DNA of 64,000 nucleotides, from NCBI RefSeq assembly GCF_019219825.1, contig NZ_JAHUXH010000005.1, positions 248,001-312,000 on the forward strand, read 5' to 3'. The notes under the pieces were generated by a model. The model worked only from the letters and a program-made list of their open reading frames with translations, did not search any database and was not told the origin of the DNA. Of this stretch, positions 9,142 to 16,998 are shown piece after piece. The translations under genes and the position numbers were made by a program. The first letter of the stretch is position 1; each line of letters starts with the position of its first letter. Origin of the DNA: Streptomyces sp. TRM70350 (lineage in GTDB: Bacteria; Actinomycetota; Actinomycetes; Streptomycetales; Streptomycetaceae).

Positions 9142-9606
9142 GTGACGATCGCGTTAGAACGTCCCATGGGCACCACCGACCCGATCACCCTGGTCGACCC
9201 CGAGGTGACCGACCGACTCGCCCGCCGCATCACCACCGACCACCGGGGCATCGACGAGGCGACCGCGCGCAGCATCGTCGGCCAGGCAGCCGCGTTCATC
9301 GCCGCCTCCGGCCGGCAGCCCGGGCAGTCTCTCGTGCCGAGCGAGCTGGTCGACTACGGCGGGCACGCGTTCATCCTGCACACCGTCGACTACGCCGCCT
9401 TCTGTGACCGGGTCGTCGGCCATTTCGTCCACCACGTCCCGACCGACATGAACGAGCAACTGCCGGGCGTCCCACGAGCCACTCGGGAGCGGACCCTGGC
9501 TGCGATCCGCGCCGCCGGATACACCGTGGACACCGAACTGTGGGACACCGCAGCTGACTGCACCCGGTGCCACAACGGATGCCACGACAGCCCGAAGCGC
9601 GGCTGA
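9142..9606 (+). CDS. Conserved hypothetical protein with C-terminal CxxCHxGCH motif
   Basis: A 154-residue protein, start ATG 9142 (GTG reads of the same frame are absent), preceded by AGGAGG at good spacing. The body is helical with LVDYGGHAFILHTVDYAAFCDRV and HHVPTDMNEQ blocks that recur in Streptomyces homologues I remember as uncharacterised. The end, CTRCHNGCHDSPKRG, carries a dense Cys/His cluster that could bind zinc or another metal. It is the third small gene of the plus-strand cassette and lies just before the methyltransferase. Confidence 0.75.
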   Translation: MTIALERPMGTTDPITLVDPEVTDRLARRITTDHRGIDEATARSIVGQAAAFIAASGRQPGQSLVPSELVDYGGHAFILHTVDYAAFCDRVVGHFVHHVPTDMNEQLPGVPRATRERTLAAIRAAGYTVDTELWDTAADCTRCHNGCHDSPKRG

Positions 9607-9684
9607 CAATCCAGCACCACCTGTACGACACTCCAGCCGTCCGGTGTCACCGCCGGGCGGCCGGCCCTATGAGCGGAGCATGGC

Positions 9685-10353
9685 GTGACCGACACGGCGA
9701 TCGCCTGGGACGCCTACGCGCGGCAGCGCCCCGAGCGCCGGCTGACGAACGCCCGCGGCGAGACAACCTGGTTCAACTGGACGCAGTACCCCGACCACGG
9801 CCCCGGCGCCGAACTGCTTGAGGTTGCGGCCGGCGCCCGGGTCCTCGGCCTCGGCTGCGGTAAGGGCGCGAACGCCGCTCACCTGACCGTCCTGGGCATG
9901 CGGGCCGTCGGCGTCGACGTCTCGGCCGAGCAGCTGCGCGCCGCCCGCGAGCGGTGGGGACACCTTTCCGGCCTGGAGCTGCACCAAGCGGAGGCCATAG
10001 GATTCATGCAGGAGCCCGGCGGGGTGTACGACGCGGTGTACTCGGTGTATGGCGCCGTGTGGTTCACCGACCCCGCCCGGCTGCTGCCCGCCGTGCGTGA
10101 GCGGATGCGTCCCGGCGGTCGACTCGTGTTCTCGCAGCGGCCGCCCGTGGAGGGCTGCTACGGCTGCCAGGCCTCGTACATCCCGCGCGGCGACGAGGAG
10201 GACCCGCTCGTGGTGAAGCGGTGGGACTACGGGCCGGAGGTATGGGAGCAGCTGCTCGTCGAGCATGGTTTCACGGACGTGCGCGCGGTGGTGCTCCCCG
10301 CACCGCCCGGGCCGCGCACGATCGGCACGCTGATCGTCCAGACCCGCGCCTGA
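9685..10353 (+). CDS. Class I SAM-dependent methyltransferase
   Basis: A 222-residue Rossmann-fold methyltransferase. Motif I is VLGLGCGKGANAAHL (around residues 52-66), the acidic strand-2 end is AVGVDVSAEQL, post-I/II elements follow in YDAVYSVYGAVWF, and MRPGGRLVFSQ is motif III-like. The acceptor substrate cannot be deduced. It closes the plus-strand accessory cassette and is convergent with the response regulator gene. It could be the only catalytic member of the cassette, modifying a product or a macromolecule. Confidence 0.88.
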   Translation: MTDTAIAWDAYARQRPERRLTNARGETTWFNWTQYPDHGPGAELLEVAAGARVLGLGCGKGANAAHLTVLGMRAVGVDVSAEQLRAARERWGHLSGLELHQAEAIGFMQEPGGVYDAVYSVYGAVWFTDPARLLPAVRERMRPGGRLVFSQRPPVEGCYGCQASYIPRGDEEDPLVVKRWDYGPEVWEQLLVEHGFTDVRAVVLPAPPGPRTIGTLIVQTRA

Positions 10354-10480
10354 GCACATCGCCGCCGTACAGACGTCCGACTGTCGTCTGCACTCCCGTC
10401 CTTGTGAGGCGGGGGCGGGCGGGCCATGCCCGTGAGAGGCGGATCGCGAACTCGCCGCAGCGTGAGGACAGCGCCGTCGT

Positions 10481-11146
10481 TCAGCCCGGCGTCACCAACC
10501 GCGCCTCGTACGCGAACACCGCCGCCTGGGTGCGGTCCCTGAGGCCCAATTTCACCAGGATGCGGCTGACGTGGGTCTTGATCGTCGACTCGGCCACCAC
10601 CAGCCGCCCGGCTATCTCCGAGTTCGACAGGCCCTGGGCGATCAGGACCAGTACCTCCGTCTCCCGTTCGGTGAGGTCGCCGTAGGCCGCCTGGGCGGTG
10701 GCGGGTATGCCCGGGGCCTCCGACAGCTTCGAGAACTCCGTGATCAGGCGCTTGGTGACGGACGGGGCCAGCAGGGCCTCGCCGGACGCCACCACCCGGA
10801 CGCCGTCGGCGAGCTGCCGTGCCGAGGCGTCCTTGAGGAGGAAGCCGGAGGCTCCCGCCCGCAGCGCCTGGTACACGTACTCGTCGAGGTCGAACGTGGT
10901 CAGCACCAGCACCTTCGCCGTGCCGTCCGCAGCGATGATCTCCCGGGTCGCCTCGATGCCGTTGAGCTCGGGCATCCGGATGTCCATCAGCACGACGTCC
11001 GGGGCGAGCTCGCGGACCTTCTCAACCGCCTCCCGGCCGTTGACCGCCTCGCCGACCACCTCGATGTCCGGCATCGCGTTCAGCAGGACCGAGAAGCCCT
11101 CGCGAACCATCATCTGGTCGTCCGCGATCAGGACGCGGATGGTCAT
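10481..11146 (-). CDS. NarL/LuxR-type response regulator
   Basis: A 221-residue two-component regulator. The receiver domain has the acidic pair at residues 9-10 and the phosphoacceptor Asp55 in VVLMDIRMP, with Thr-Thr and Lys in LVLTTFD and GFLLKDA. The C-terminal LuxR helix-turn-helix is LTERETEVLVLIAQGLSNSEIAGRL. The start ATG overlaps the stop of the upstream histidine kinase, so the pair is coupled and cognate. Targets are unknown; the neighbouring LuxR stub is closely related to its C-terminal domain. Confidence 0.95.
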   Translation of the reverse strand: MTIRVLIADDQMMVREGFSVLLNAMPDIEVVGEAVNGREAVEKVRELAPDVVLMDIRMPELNGIEATREIIAADGTAKVLVLTTFDLDEYVYQALRAGASGFLLKDASARQLADGVRVVASGEALLAPSVTKRLITEFSKLSEAPGIPATAQAAYGDLTERETEVLVLIAQGLSNSEIAGRLVVAESTIKTHVSRILVKLGLRDRTQAAVFAYEARLVTPG

Positions 11147-12498
11147 GCCTCACCTTCGCTCACCGTGGCGACCGGCAGGAACACCGCCACCTCGTAGCCA
11201 CCCTCGTCCGTGGGACCCGCCGTCATCTCGCCGTTCAGCATGGTGACACGCTCGCGCATGCCGGTGATGCCGTGCCCGGCGCCGGGCGAGGGCTTCACCA
11301 GGGCCGGGTGCGGCGGCGGGCCGTTGACTATGCGCAGGCCCAGGCCGCCGAGGACATAGCCGATCTCGACGCGGGCGGTCGCGCCGGGTGCGTGCCGCAG
11401 GGTGTTGCTCAGCGCTTCCTGGACTATGCGGTAGGCCGAGAGCTCCACGCCCTGCGGGAGTTCGCGCACCGCTCCGGTCACCGTCTTGTCGACGGTCAGG
11501 CCGGCGTCGCGCACGTTGGCGAGCAGCGCGTCCAGGTCGGCGAGCGTGGGCTGCGGGGCCTCGGGTGCCTCGTAGTCCTCGGCGCGCACGACGCCCAGGA
11601 CGCGGCGGAGCTCGGTGAGGGCCGCGACCGCGTTCTCCCGGATGGTGGCGAAGGCGCGCTCCAGCTCCGGCGGCGGGTTCTCCACCCGGTAGGGGGCGGC
11701 CTCCGCCTGGATGGCGACCACCGACATGTGGTGGGCGACGACGTCGTGCAGCTCGCGGGCGATCGTCGTGCGCTCCTCCAGCAGCGTGCGGCGGGAACGC
11801 TCGTGCTCGGTGACCGTCTGCTGGGCGGTCACCTCCTGCCTGGCCTCCCGGCGTATGTGCAGCACGGCGACGAACAGCAGGATGATCGCCGACAGGACCA
11901 GCATCGGGCCGGTGTTGGTGTCGTAGTAGCCCGAGCCGAGGAGGGTGTCCGCGAGGAGTCCGTAGGCCAGGGTCAGCACCCACATCCATGCGGCCGTACG
12001 AGGCCGGGTGCGCACGGCGACGACCGTCAGCACCGTCAGGTGCGTCACGAAGCTGCCGGGGGGCCACGGCCACGGCTCGTACCACCCGCTGTAGAACATG
12101 CCGGAGAGCGGTGCCGCGACCAGGGAGACCCAGAAGGCGCCGACCGGGCGGACGAGGGTCAGCAGGACCGGGGCCAGTGCGAGCACACCGACGAACAGGT
12201 TGAGGGCCTCGCCGCGGCTCGACTCGGTCCCGACGAGCATCGCCAGCAGGCCCGCCGACACCACCACCGCGTGCGGGGTCCACGCCGCGTACTGCCGCAG
12301 TCGGCCCTTCAGCCGGCGGGTTATGGGGCCGTCGACGCTCATGCGGGGCAGCGGGCGGTAGGCGAAAGCGTCGTGGAACAGGTCCTGGCGCAGGCCCCGC
12401 AGGGCGTCCAGGGCCAGCCGGAACTCGGGGCTGCGCGCCGTGGCACCGCCCGGCGGTGTCGGGGTCCTGTGCGTCTGGGTCGTCTCGGTCACGTTCAA
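11143..12498 (-). CDS. Two-component sensor histidine kinase (HisKA_3 type)
   Basis: A 451-residue membrane sensor. About six hydrophobic segments fill residues 75-215. The dimerisation box follows, with phospho-accepting His251 in IARELHDVVAHH. The C-terminal ATPase lobe has LPQGVELSAYRIVQEALSNTLRH (N-box) and GAGHGITGMRERV (G-box). No extracellular sensor domain is visible, so it may sense the membrane itself. The open frame begins with TTG at 12498; GTG at 12492 is equally plausible. Its product should phosphorylate the overlapping response regulator. Confidence 0.95.
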   Translation of the reverse strand: MNVTETTQTHRTPTPPGGATARSPEFRLALDALRGLRQDLFHDAFAYRPLPRMSVDGPITRRLKGRLRQYAAWTPHAVVVSAGLLAMLVGTESSRGEALNLFVGVLALAPVLLTLVRPVGAFWVSLVAAPLSGMFYSGWYEPWPWPPGSFVTHLTVLTVVAVRTRPRTAAWMWVLTLAYGLLADTLLGSGYYDTNTGPMLVLSAIILLFVAVLHIRREARQEVTAQQTVTEHERSRRTLLEERTTIARELHDVVAHHMSVVAIQAEAAPYRVENPPPELERAFATIRENAVAALTELRRVLGVVRAEDYEAPEAPQPTLADLDALLANVRDAGLTVDKTVTGAVRELPQGVELSAYRIVQEALSNTLRHAPGATARVEIGYVLGGLGLRIVNGPPPHPALVKPSPGAGHGITGMRERVTMLNGEMTAGPTDEGGYEVAVFLPVATVSEGEA

Positions 12499-12536
12499 AA
12501 CGGTACGGCCGGGTGGGGGTCCGGGTCGTCACCAGT

Positions 12537-12562
12537 GAGAGGGGTCCTTCGGGGTCCCTCTC
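12537..12562 (-). terminator. Inverted repeat after LuxR stub
   Basis: GAGAGGG (12537-12543) pairs with CCCTCTC (12556-12562) across a GC-rich 12-base loop. It lies between the LuxR stub gene and the histidine kinase gene on the same strand, so it probably ends the hydrolase/LuxR transcript. There is no T-run, as is common in Streptomyces. Confidence 0.45.
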
Positions 12563-12587
12563 AGGTACTACGGGTCCGCCCCCACCC

Positions 12588-12860
12588 TCAGTAGCGCGAG
12601 GGCCGGACCAGGCCCGACTCGTACGCGAAGACCGCCGCCTGCGTGCGGTCGCGGAGGCCCAGTTTGACCAGGATGCGGCCGACGTGAGTCTTCACCGTCT
12701 GTTCGGCCACCACCAGGTGCTGGGCGATCTCCGCGTTCGACAGGCCCCGGGCGATGAGGGCGAGCACCTCCGTCTCCCGCTCGGTCAGATCACCGACGCG
12801 CTCCTTGAGCGGGGCGCGGGGCGGGCCCTCCAGCCGGGACGCGTACGTCGCGTACGTCAC
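12588..12860 (-). CDS. Stand-alone LuxR DNA-binding domain, probable response-regulator remnant
   Basis: A 90-residue protein consisting almost only of a LuxR helix-turn-helix: LTERETEVLALIARGLSNAEIA, VAEQTVKTHVGRILVKLGLRDR. Its GTG start overlaps the stop codon of the upstream DUF1023 hydrolase (GTGA), so it is positioned for coupled translation. It is strikingly similar to the C-terminus of the response regulator 1.4 kb away (shared RDRTQAAVFAYE) but lacks any receiver domain. It may be a duplicated response regulator whose 5' part was lost, or a true single-domain regulator. DNA binding is likely; phosphorylation control is not possible. Confidence 0.75.
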   Translation of the reverse strand: MTYATYASRLEGPPRAPLKERVGDLTERETEVLALIARGLSNAEIAQHLVVAEQTVKTHVGRILVKLGLRDRTQAAVFAYESGLVRPSRY

Positions 12861-13882
12861 GCACGGGTCACCTCCGAGGTGTCGCCGAGGACGATCCGGG
12901 CGAGGTTGGCCAGCGAGACCGAGCCCGGGGTGAAGTAGTCGCTGTGGCCGCCGTCGCCGGCCGCGAAGACGCGGGCGCCGAAGGCCGGTGACACCGGGTC
13001 GGTGCCGAAGCCGACGCTGGTGCCGAAGAGGTCGGCTCGAACGTGCGGGACCTCGGCGATCCAGTCGCCGCCGCCGCGGGCCGCCCAGACGCGGGCGGAC
13101 GTGTGCAGCGCCGCCGCCGAGTCCACGCCCGTGCCGGGGCTGCCGATGAGCGCGATGTCGTCGACGCGGGGTCCGGCGGCGGCGCGGGCGCACACCACAG
13201 TGCCGTAGGAGTGGCAGAGCAGCGTGACGTGGGCCTGGCGGGCGGTGATGCCGTGCAGCTGTCGTATGAACTCGCGCAGCTTCGGCGCGGCTTGGTCTGC
13301 GCGGGTGGGGGTGAGGACCGTGGTGCTGATCGTGGCCGGGGTCTCGTAGCCCAGCCAGGCGACGACCGCCGGGCGGGTGCCCTTCGGGGCGTCCCGGGCC
13401 AGCTGGCCGTACAGGGCTGTGGCCGTCGCGCGGAAGCGGGCGTACGTGTCGAGGGTGGTGTCGGAGCCCAGGACCAGGACCGCTATGCGGTCGGCGTGGG
13501 CCAGGTCTCCGAACACCTCGGTCGCCCGGCCGGAGCCACGGCCGTCGAAGGCGAGGAGTGTGCGGGACGGGGCGGCCAGGGCGCGGTCCACGGCGGCGCG
13601 GCGACGATCGCCGTGCGCCTCGGCCATACGGGACGCTTCCGCGGCGTTGGCTCGGTTGGCGGCGTACGCCTCCTCCAGGGTGGCTGCGGTGAGCGGGGCC
13701 AGTACGGCGGGGGCCGGGGCCGGGATGCGGGGTTGGGAGGCGGCGGAGAGGGGGAGTACGACGGCGGCGGTGATGAGGAGGGCGAGGAGGGAGCGGCGTA
13801 GGCGCCGGAAGGCAGCAGGACGGTCACCGGCTCGCCCTCCGACCGCTCTCGCCCCGACCCGAAAGCCGAACCCCAGGCCCAT
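12857..13882 (-). CDS. Secreted or membrane-anchored alpha/beta hydrolase, DUF1023 family
   Basis: A 341-residue protein. A strong ribosome binding site (GGGAGGGGAGA) precedes the ATG. Residues 1-28 are basic, followed by one hydrophobic segment (SLLALLITAAVVLPLSAAS, about 31-49) acting as signal peptide or anchor. The hydrolase domain has nucleophile motif CHSYG (Ser near residue 210), a following IGSPGTG and a late GDGGHSDYF containing the likely catalytic His. DUF1023 proteins are uncharacterised actinobacterial esterase/lipase-like enzymes acting outside the cell. It is translationally coupled to the LuxR stub. Confidence 0.88.
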   Translation of the reverse strand: MGLGFGFRVGARAVGGRAGDRPAAFRRLRRSLLALLITAAVVLPLSAASQPRIPAPAPAVLAPLTAATLEEAYAANRANAAEASRMAEAHGDRRRAAVDRALAAPSRTLLAFDGRGSGRATEVFGDLAHADRIAVLVLGSDTTLDTYARFRATATALYGQLARDAPKGTRPAVVAWLGYETPATISTTVLTPTRADQAAPKLREFIRQLHGITARQAHVTLLCHSYGTVVCARAAAGPRVDDIALIGSPGTGVDSAAALHTSARVWAARGGGDWIAEVPHVRADLFGTSVGFGTDPVSPAFGARVFAAGDGGHSDYFTPGSVSLANLARIVLGDTSEVTRA

Positions 13883-14039
13883 GGCCGTCTCCCCTCCCAG
13901 TCCGCCCGCCCATCGGGCCTGTCTGGTGGGGAAATTACGGATCCGGGCTCGTCGCCCGCGTCACGCCAGGGAACTCTTCCGGCAGGTAGCTCTCAGGTAT
14001 TACGGGTATGGGGGGCCACCGGCCGACGTGGTCAGGTGC

Positions 14040-14975
14040 TCACCAAGCCAACTGCCCGATCTCCTCCGCCACCACCGCACACGCGTCCGCGGCCGGATCG
14101 ATCAGCGGAAAGTGACCGACGTCCTCCAGCAGGGTCAGCCCCACCACCTCTCCCGCCTTGGCCGCCGCCTCCGCGTACGACTCGGCGACGGCCTGCGGAA
14201 CGTCCACGTCCGTGCGCCCCTGGACGAGCGTCGTCGCGATGCCGGTCGGCAGCAGGAGCGCCGGGTCGGCATACGGCTGCCGCTCCGCGAAGTGCTCCTC
14301 GCCGCCCAGGAGTTGCCGTACCGCACCCCCGCACACATCGAGCTTGTCGGCGACCGCGAAGTCCGCGATCGGGGCCAGCGCCACCACGCCCCGCAGCGGC
14401 GCGGGCCGGTCCGTGCGCCAGGGCGCGTCCGCCGGGAGTACGTGCCGGGCGGCCGCCCACAGCGCCAGCTGCCCGCCCGCCGAGTGCCCGGTGATCACCA
14501 TGCGGCGGGGGTCGGCCTGCGGCACGGCTTCCCGTACGAGCGCGGGGAGCACGTCCAGCGCGGCGGCGACGTCGTCGAAGGTCTCCGGCCAGCGACCGGC
14601 CACCGGCACGACGCCCGCCACGGCACCCGCCACGGCACCCGACCCGGCACCCGATCCAGCGCCCCCGCCCGCTCTCTCGGCGCCCCGCCGGTACTCCACG
14701 CTCGCCACGGCGAACCCCCGTCGGGCCAGGAAGTCCGCGAACGGGCTGACGTGCCGTCGGTCGTACGGCGCCCGCCACGCGCCCCCGTGCAGCACCACGA
14801 CGAGCGGGGCGAGGGAGGTGGGCCCGGCGGGTTCCGTGCCGCGCGGGGCGTAGAAGTCGATCACCTGGTCGGGGTGGTCGCCGTACGCGGCCGTGACGTC
14901 GGGGGCGACGGCCGGATGCGAGAAGGCGGACTCCTCCTCGGCGGCGGCCCGGGCTGCTGCGGCGTCGTCCGGCAT
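14040..14975 (-). CDS. Alpha/beta hydrolase, candidate arylformamidase (kynurenine formamidase)
   Basis: A 311-residue cytosolic hydrolase. It has the oxyanion motif HGGAW near residue 64, characteristic of kynurenine-formamidase and related esterases, the nucleophile GHSAGG near residue 165, Asp in RTDVDVP and His in DVGHFP. Arylformamidase converts N-formylkynurenine to kynurenine, the step between the dioxygenase and kynureninase encoded 1-3 kb away, so this role is attractive; it is inferred from motif plus context. Residues 104-125 are a Gly/Ser/Ala repeat (GSGAGSGAVAGAV) encoded by short tandem repeats, probably a disordered loop. Confidence 0.75.
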   Translation of the reverse strand: MPDDAAAARAAAEEESAFSHPAVAPDVTAAYGDHPDQVIDFYAPRGTEPAGPTSLAPLVVVLHGGAWRAPYDRRHVSPFADFLARRGFAVASVEYRRGAERAGGGAGSGAGSGAVAGAVAGVVPVAGRWPETFDDVAAALDVLPALVREAVPQADPRRMVITGHSAGGQLALWAAARHVLPADAPWRTDRPAPLRGVVALAPIADFAVADKLDVCGGAVRQLLGGEEHFAERQPYADPALLLPTGIATTLVQGRTDVDVPQAVAESYAEAAAKAGEVVGLTLLEDVGHFPLIDPAADACAVVAEEIGQLAW

Positions 14976-15166
14976 GCTCCAACCTCTCAGCGACGTAACG
15001 GGTTTGGCGGACCAGGGGAATCGGCCGTTGGCGGGGACGGTATCAGGCCGGTGACGTGGGGCTGCATGGGGATGTCACGCTCGGTGAGGAGTGAGTTAAC
15101 GGTTCTGTTGTTTCGTTTACGCTGATGAGTCAGGGCGCATCACGCACACGGATCGAGGAGGTCCCC

Positions 15167-15775
15167 ATGACCGCCGAACCCGGCACCGTACGCCCCGGCG
15201 GGCGTACCGCACGCGTGCGTGCGGCCGTTCTGCGGGCGGCGGGGGACGTTCTGGCCGAACAGGGGTTCGCTCATCTCGATCTCGCGGATGTCGCGCGGCG
15301 GGCGGAGGTGGGGAAGACGACCGTGTACCGGCGGTGGGGTTCGGTGACCGGTCTGGTCGCCGATCTGCTCGTGGACATGGCCGAGCAGTCGCTGCCGCGG
15401 GAGGAGACCGGGTCCGTACTGGGGGATCTGCGGGCCAACGCGCGGCTGGTGCAGCGGACGTTGGCGGATCCCCAGCAGGGGGCGCTGTTCCGGGCGGTGA
15501 TCGCGGCGGCCACGTGCGACGAGCGGACGGCGAAGGCGCTGCGGCGGTTCTACGAGGTGCGGGTCGCGGAGTGGGCGCCGTGTGTGGAACAGGGGGTGAC
15601 CCGGGGGGAGTTGCCCGAGGGGACGGATGCGGGGGCGGTGGTACGCGCGGTGTCGGCGCCGCTGTACTACGGGTTGCTGACGACCGGGGTGGTCCCGGAC
15701 GCCCCCGCCGCGGAGCGCGCCGCGCGGGCCGCGTACGCGGCTGCCGCGGCGGGGGTGTACGTCACCGGGGGATGA
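15167..15775 (+). CDS. TetR family transcriptional regulator
   Basis: A 202-residue repressor-type protein. The start ATG 15167 is chosen because GAGGAGG precedes it; an in-frame GTG/ATG 42 bases upstream lacks one. The N-terminal helix-turn-helix spans AEQGFAHLDLADVARRAEVGKTTVYRRWGS (about residues 30-58). The C-terminal ligand domain resembles TetR_C of the type with LYYGLLTTG near the end. It is divergent from the formamidase-like gene and convergent with kynureninase, so it may control the kyn genes or its own promoter. No operator is clear. Confidence 0.92.
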   Translation: MTAEPGTVRPGGRTARVRAAVLRAAGDVLAEQGFAHLDLADVARRAEVGKTTVYRRWGSVTGLVADLLVDMAEQSLPREETGSVLGDLRANARLVQRTLADPQQGALFRAVIAAATCDERTAKALRRFYEVRVAEWAPCVEQGVTRGELPEGTDAGAVVRAVSAPLYYGLLTTGVVPDAPAAERAARAAYAAAAAGVYVTGG

Positions 15776-15779
15776 CAAC

Positions 15780-15839
15780 CTAGGGGGCCAGCACCTCCCC
15801 CAGCACCCTCCTAGGGGGCCAGCACCTCCCCCAGCACCC
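15780..15839. repeat. 31-base tandem duplication at the 3' end of kynU
   Basis: CTAGGGGGCCAGCACCTCCC and the following bases occur at 15780-15810 and again at 15811-15839 (29 of 29 bases shared). The second copy is the coding 3' end of kynureninase including its stop. The first copy is therefore a non-coding duplicate of the gene's end. Confidence 0.95.
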
Positions 15840-16998
15840 GCGCCGCCCGCTCCACCTCCGCGAACCCCACATACAGCGGCGTGAAGCCGAACCGCAGCAC
15901 ATCGGGATGCCGGAAGTCGCCTACGACCCCTCGCTCGATGAGCCGCTTCATGGCCTCCCCCGCGTCCTCGCACCGCAGCGCCACCTGGCTGCCGCGCTCC
16001 GCATGGGCGTCCGGAGTCACCGACTCCACGCGCCCCCGGGGCACGTACTCCGCCACGCACTCCAGGAAGAAGTCCGTCAGCGCGAGGGACTTGGCCCGCA
16101 CCGCCTCGATCGAGACGCCGTCCCACACCTCCAGCGCCGCCTCCAGGGCCAGCATCGAGAGGATGTCCGGCGTGCCGACCCGCCCGCGTACCGCGCCCGC
16201 CGCCGGTTCGAAGTCGGTCCGCATGCCGAAGGGCTCCACGTGCGAGTTCCACCCCGGCAGCGGCGAGTCGAAGCGCTCCTGCAGACCGGCCCGCACATAC
16301 AGGTACGCCGGTGAACCCGGCCCCCCGTTCAGGTACTTGTACGTGCAGCCGACCGCCAGATCCACCCCGTGCTCGTCCAGCCCCACCGGCAGCGCGCCCG
16401 CGCTGTGGCACAGGTCCCACACCGCCACCGCACCCGCCGCGTGCACCGCAGCCGTCAGTCCGGGCAGGTGGTGCAACCGGCCCGTCCGGTAGTCGACGTG
16501 GTTCAGCAGCACCGCGGCCGTACGCCCGGACAGGGCAGCGCGTACCTCACCCGGCGGCACCGCCCGCAGCGTGCGCCCCGTCATCCGTGCCGCCGACTCG
16601 GCGATGTACCCGTCCGTGGGGAAGGTGGTGGCGTCGACGAGGATCTCGTCCCGCCCCTCACCGGCCATCCGCACCGCCGCCACGACCGCCTTGAAGACGT
16701 TCACGCTGGTCGAGTCGCCGACGACGATCTGCCCGGGCGCCGCCCCCACCAGCGGAGCGATCCGGTCGCCGATCCGCTCGGGCGCGGTCCACCAGCCGCT
16801 CTCCTCCCAGGAACGGATCCGCAGCTCACCCCACTGACGGCGGACGACGTCCTCGACCCGGCCCGGCACGCCGACCGGCAGCGCGCCCAGCGAGTTCCCG
16901 TCCAGGTACACCACGTCGTCGAGGACGAACGCCGACCGCTTCCCGGCGAGCACATCCTCGGCGTCCAACTTCTCAGCCGCGTCCCGGAGATCAGACAT
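15811..16998 (-). CDS. kynU: Kynureninase
   Basis: A 395-residue PLP enzyme cleaving L-kynurenine (or 3-hydroxykynurenine) to anthranilate (or 3-hydroxyanthranilate) and alanine. Diagnostic elements are YLDGNSLG near residue 31, RSWEESGWW, the Asp of VAVWDLCHSAGA that contacts the pyridine nitrogen, PLP Lys221 in GCTYKYLNGGPG, and WNSHVEPFGM. The start ATG lies inside the last codons of the dioxygenase gene (8-base overlap), so the two are coupled. Length matches the family. Confidence 0.96.
   Translation of the reverse strand: MSDLRDAAEKLDAEDVLAGKRSAFVLDDVVYLDGNSLGALPVGVPGRVEDVVRRQWGELRIRSWEESGWWTAPERIGDRIAPLVGAAPGQIVVGDSTSVNVFKAVVAAVRMAGEGRDEILVDATTFPTDGYIAESAARMTGRTLRAVPPGEVRAALSGRTAAVLLNHVDYRTGRLHHLPGLTAAVHAAGAVAVWDLCHSAGALPVGLDEHGVDLAVGCTYKYLNGGPGSPAYLYVRAGLQERFDSPLPGWNSHVEPFGMRTDFEPAAGAVRGRVGTPDILSMLALEAALEVWDGVSIEAVRAKSLALTDFFLECVAEYVPRGRVESVTPDAHAERGSQVALRCEDAGEAMKRLIERGVVGDFRHPDVLRFGFTPLYVGFAEVERAARVLGEVLAP

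Noticed and set aside
12537..12562. Riboswitch between the kinase and LuxR stub genes
   Set aside because: Only a simple hairpin; no conserved aptamer pattern could be recognised.
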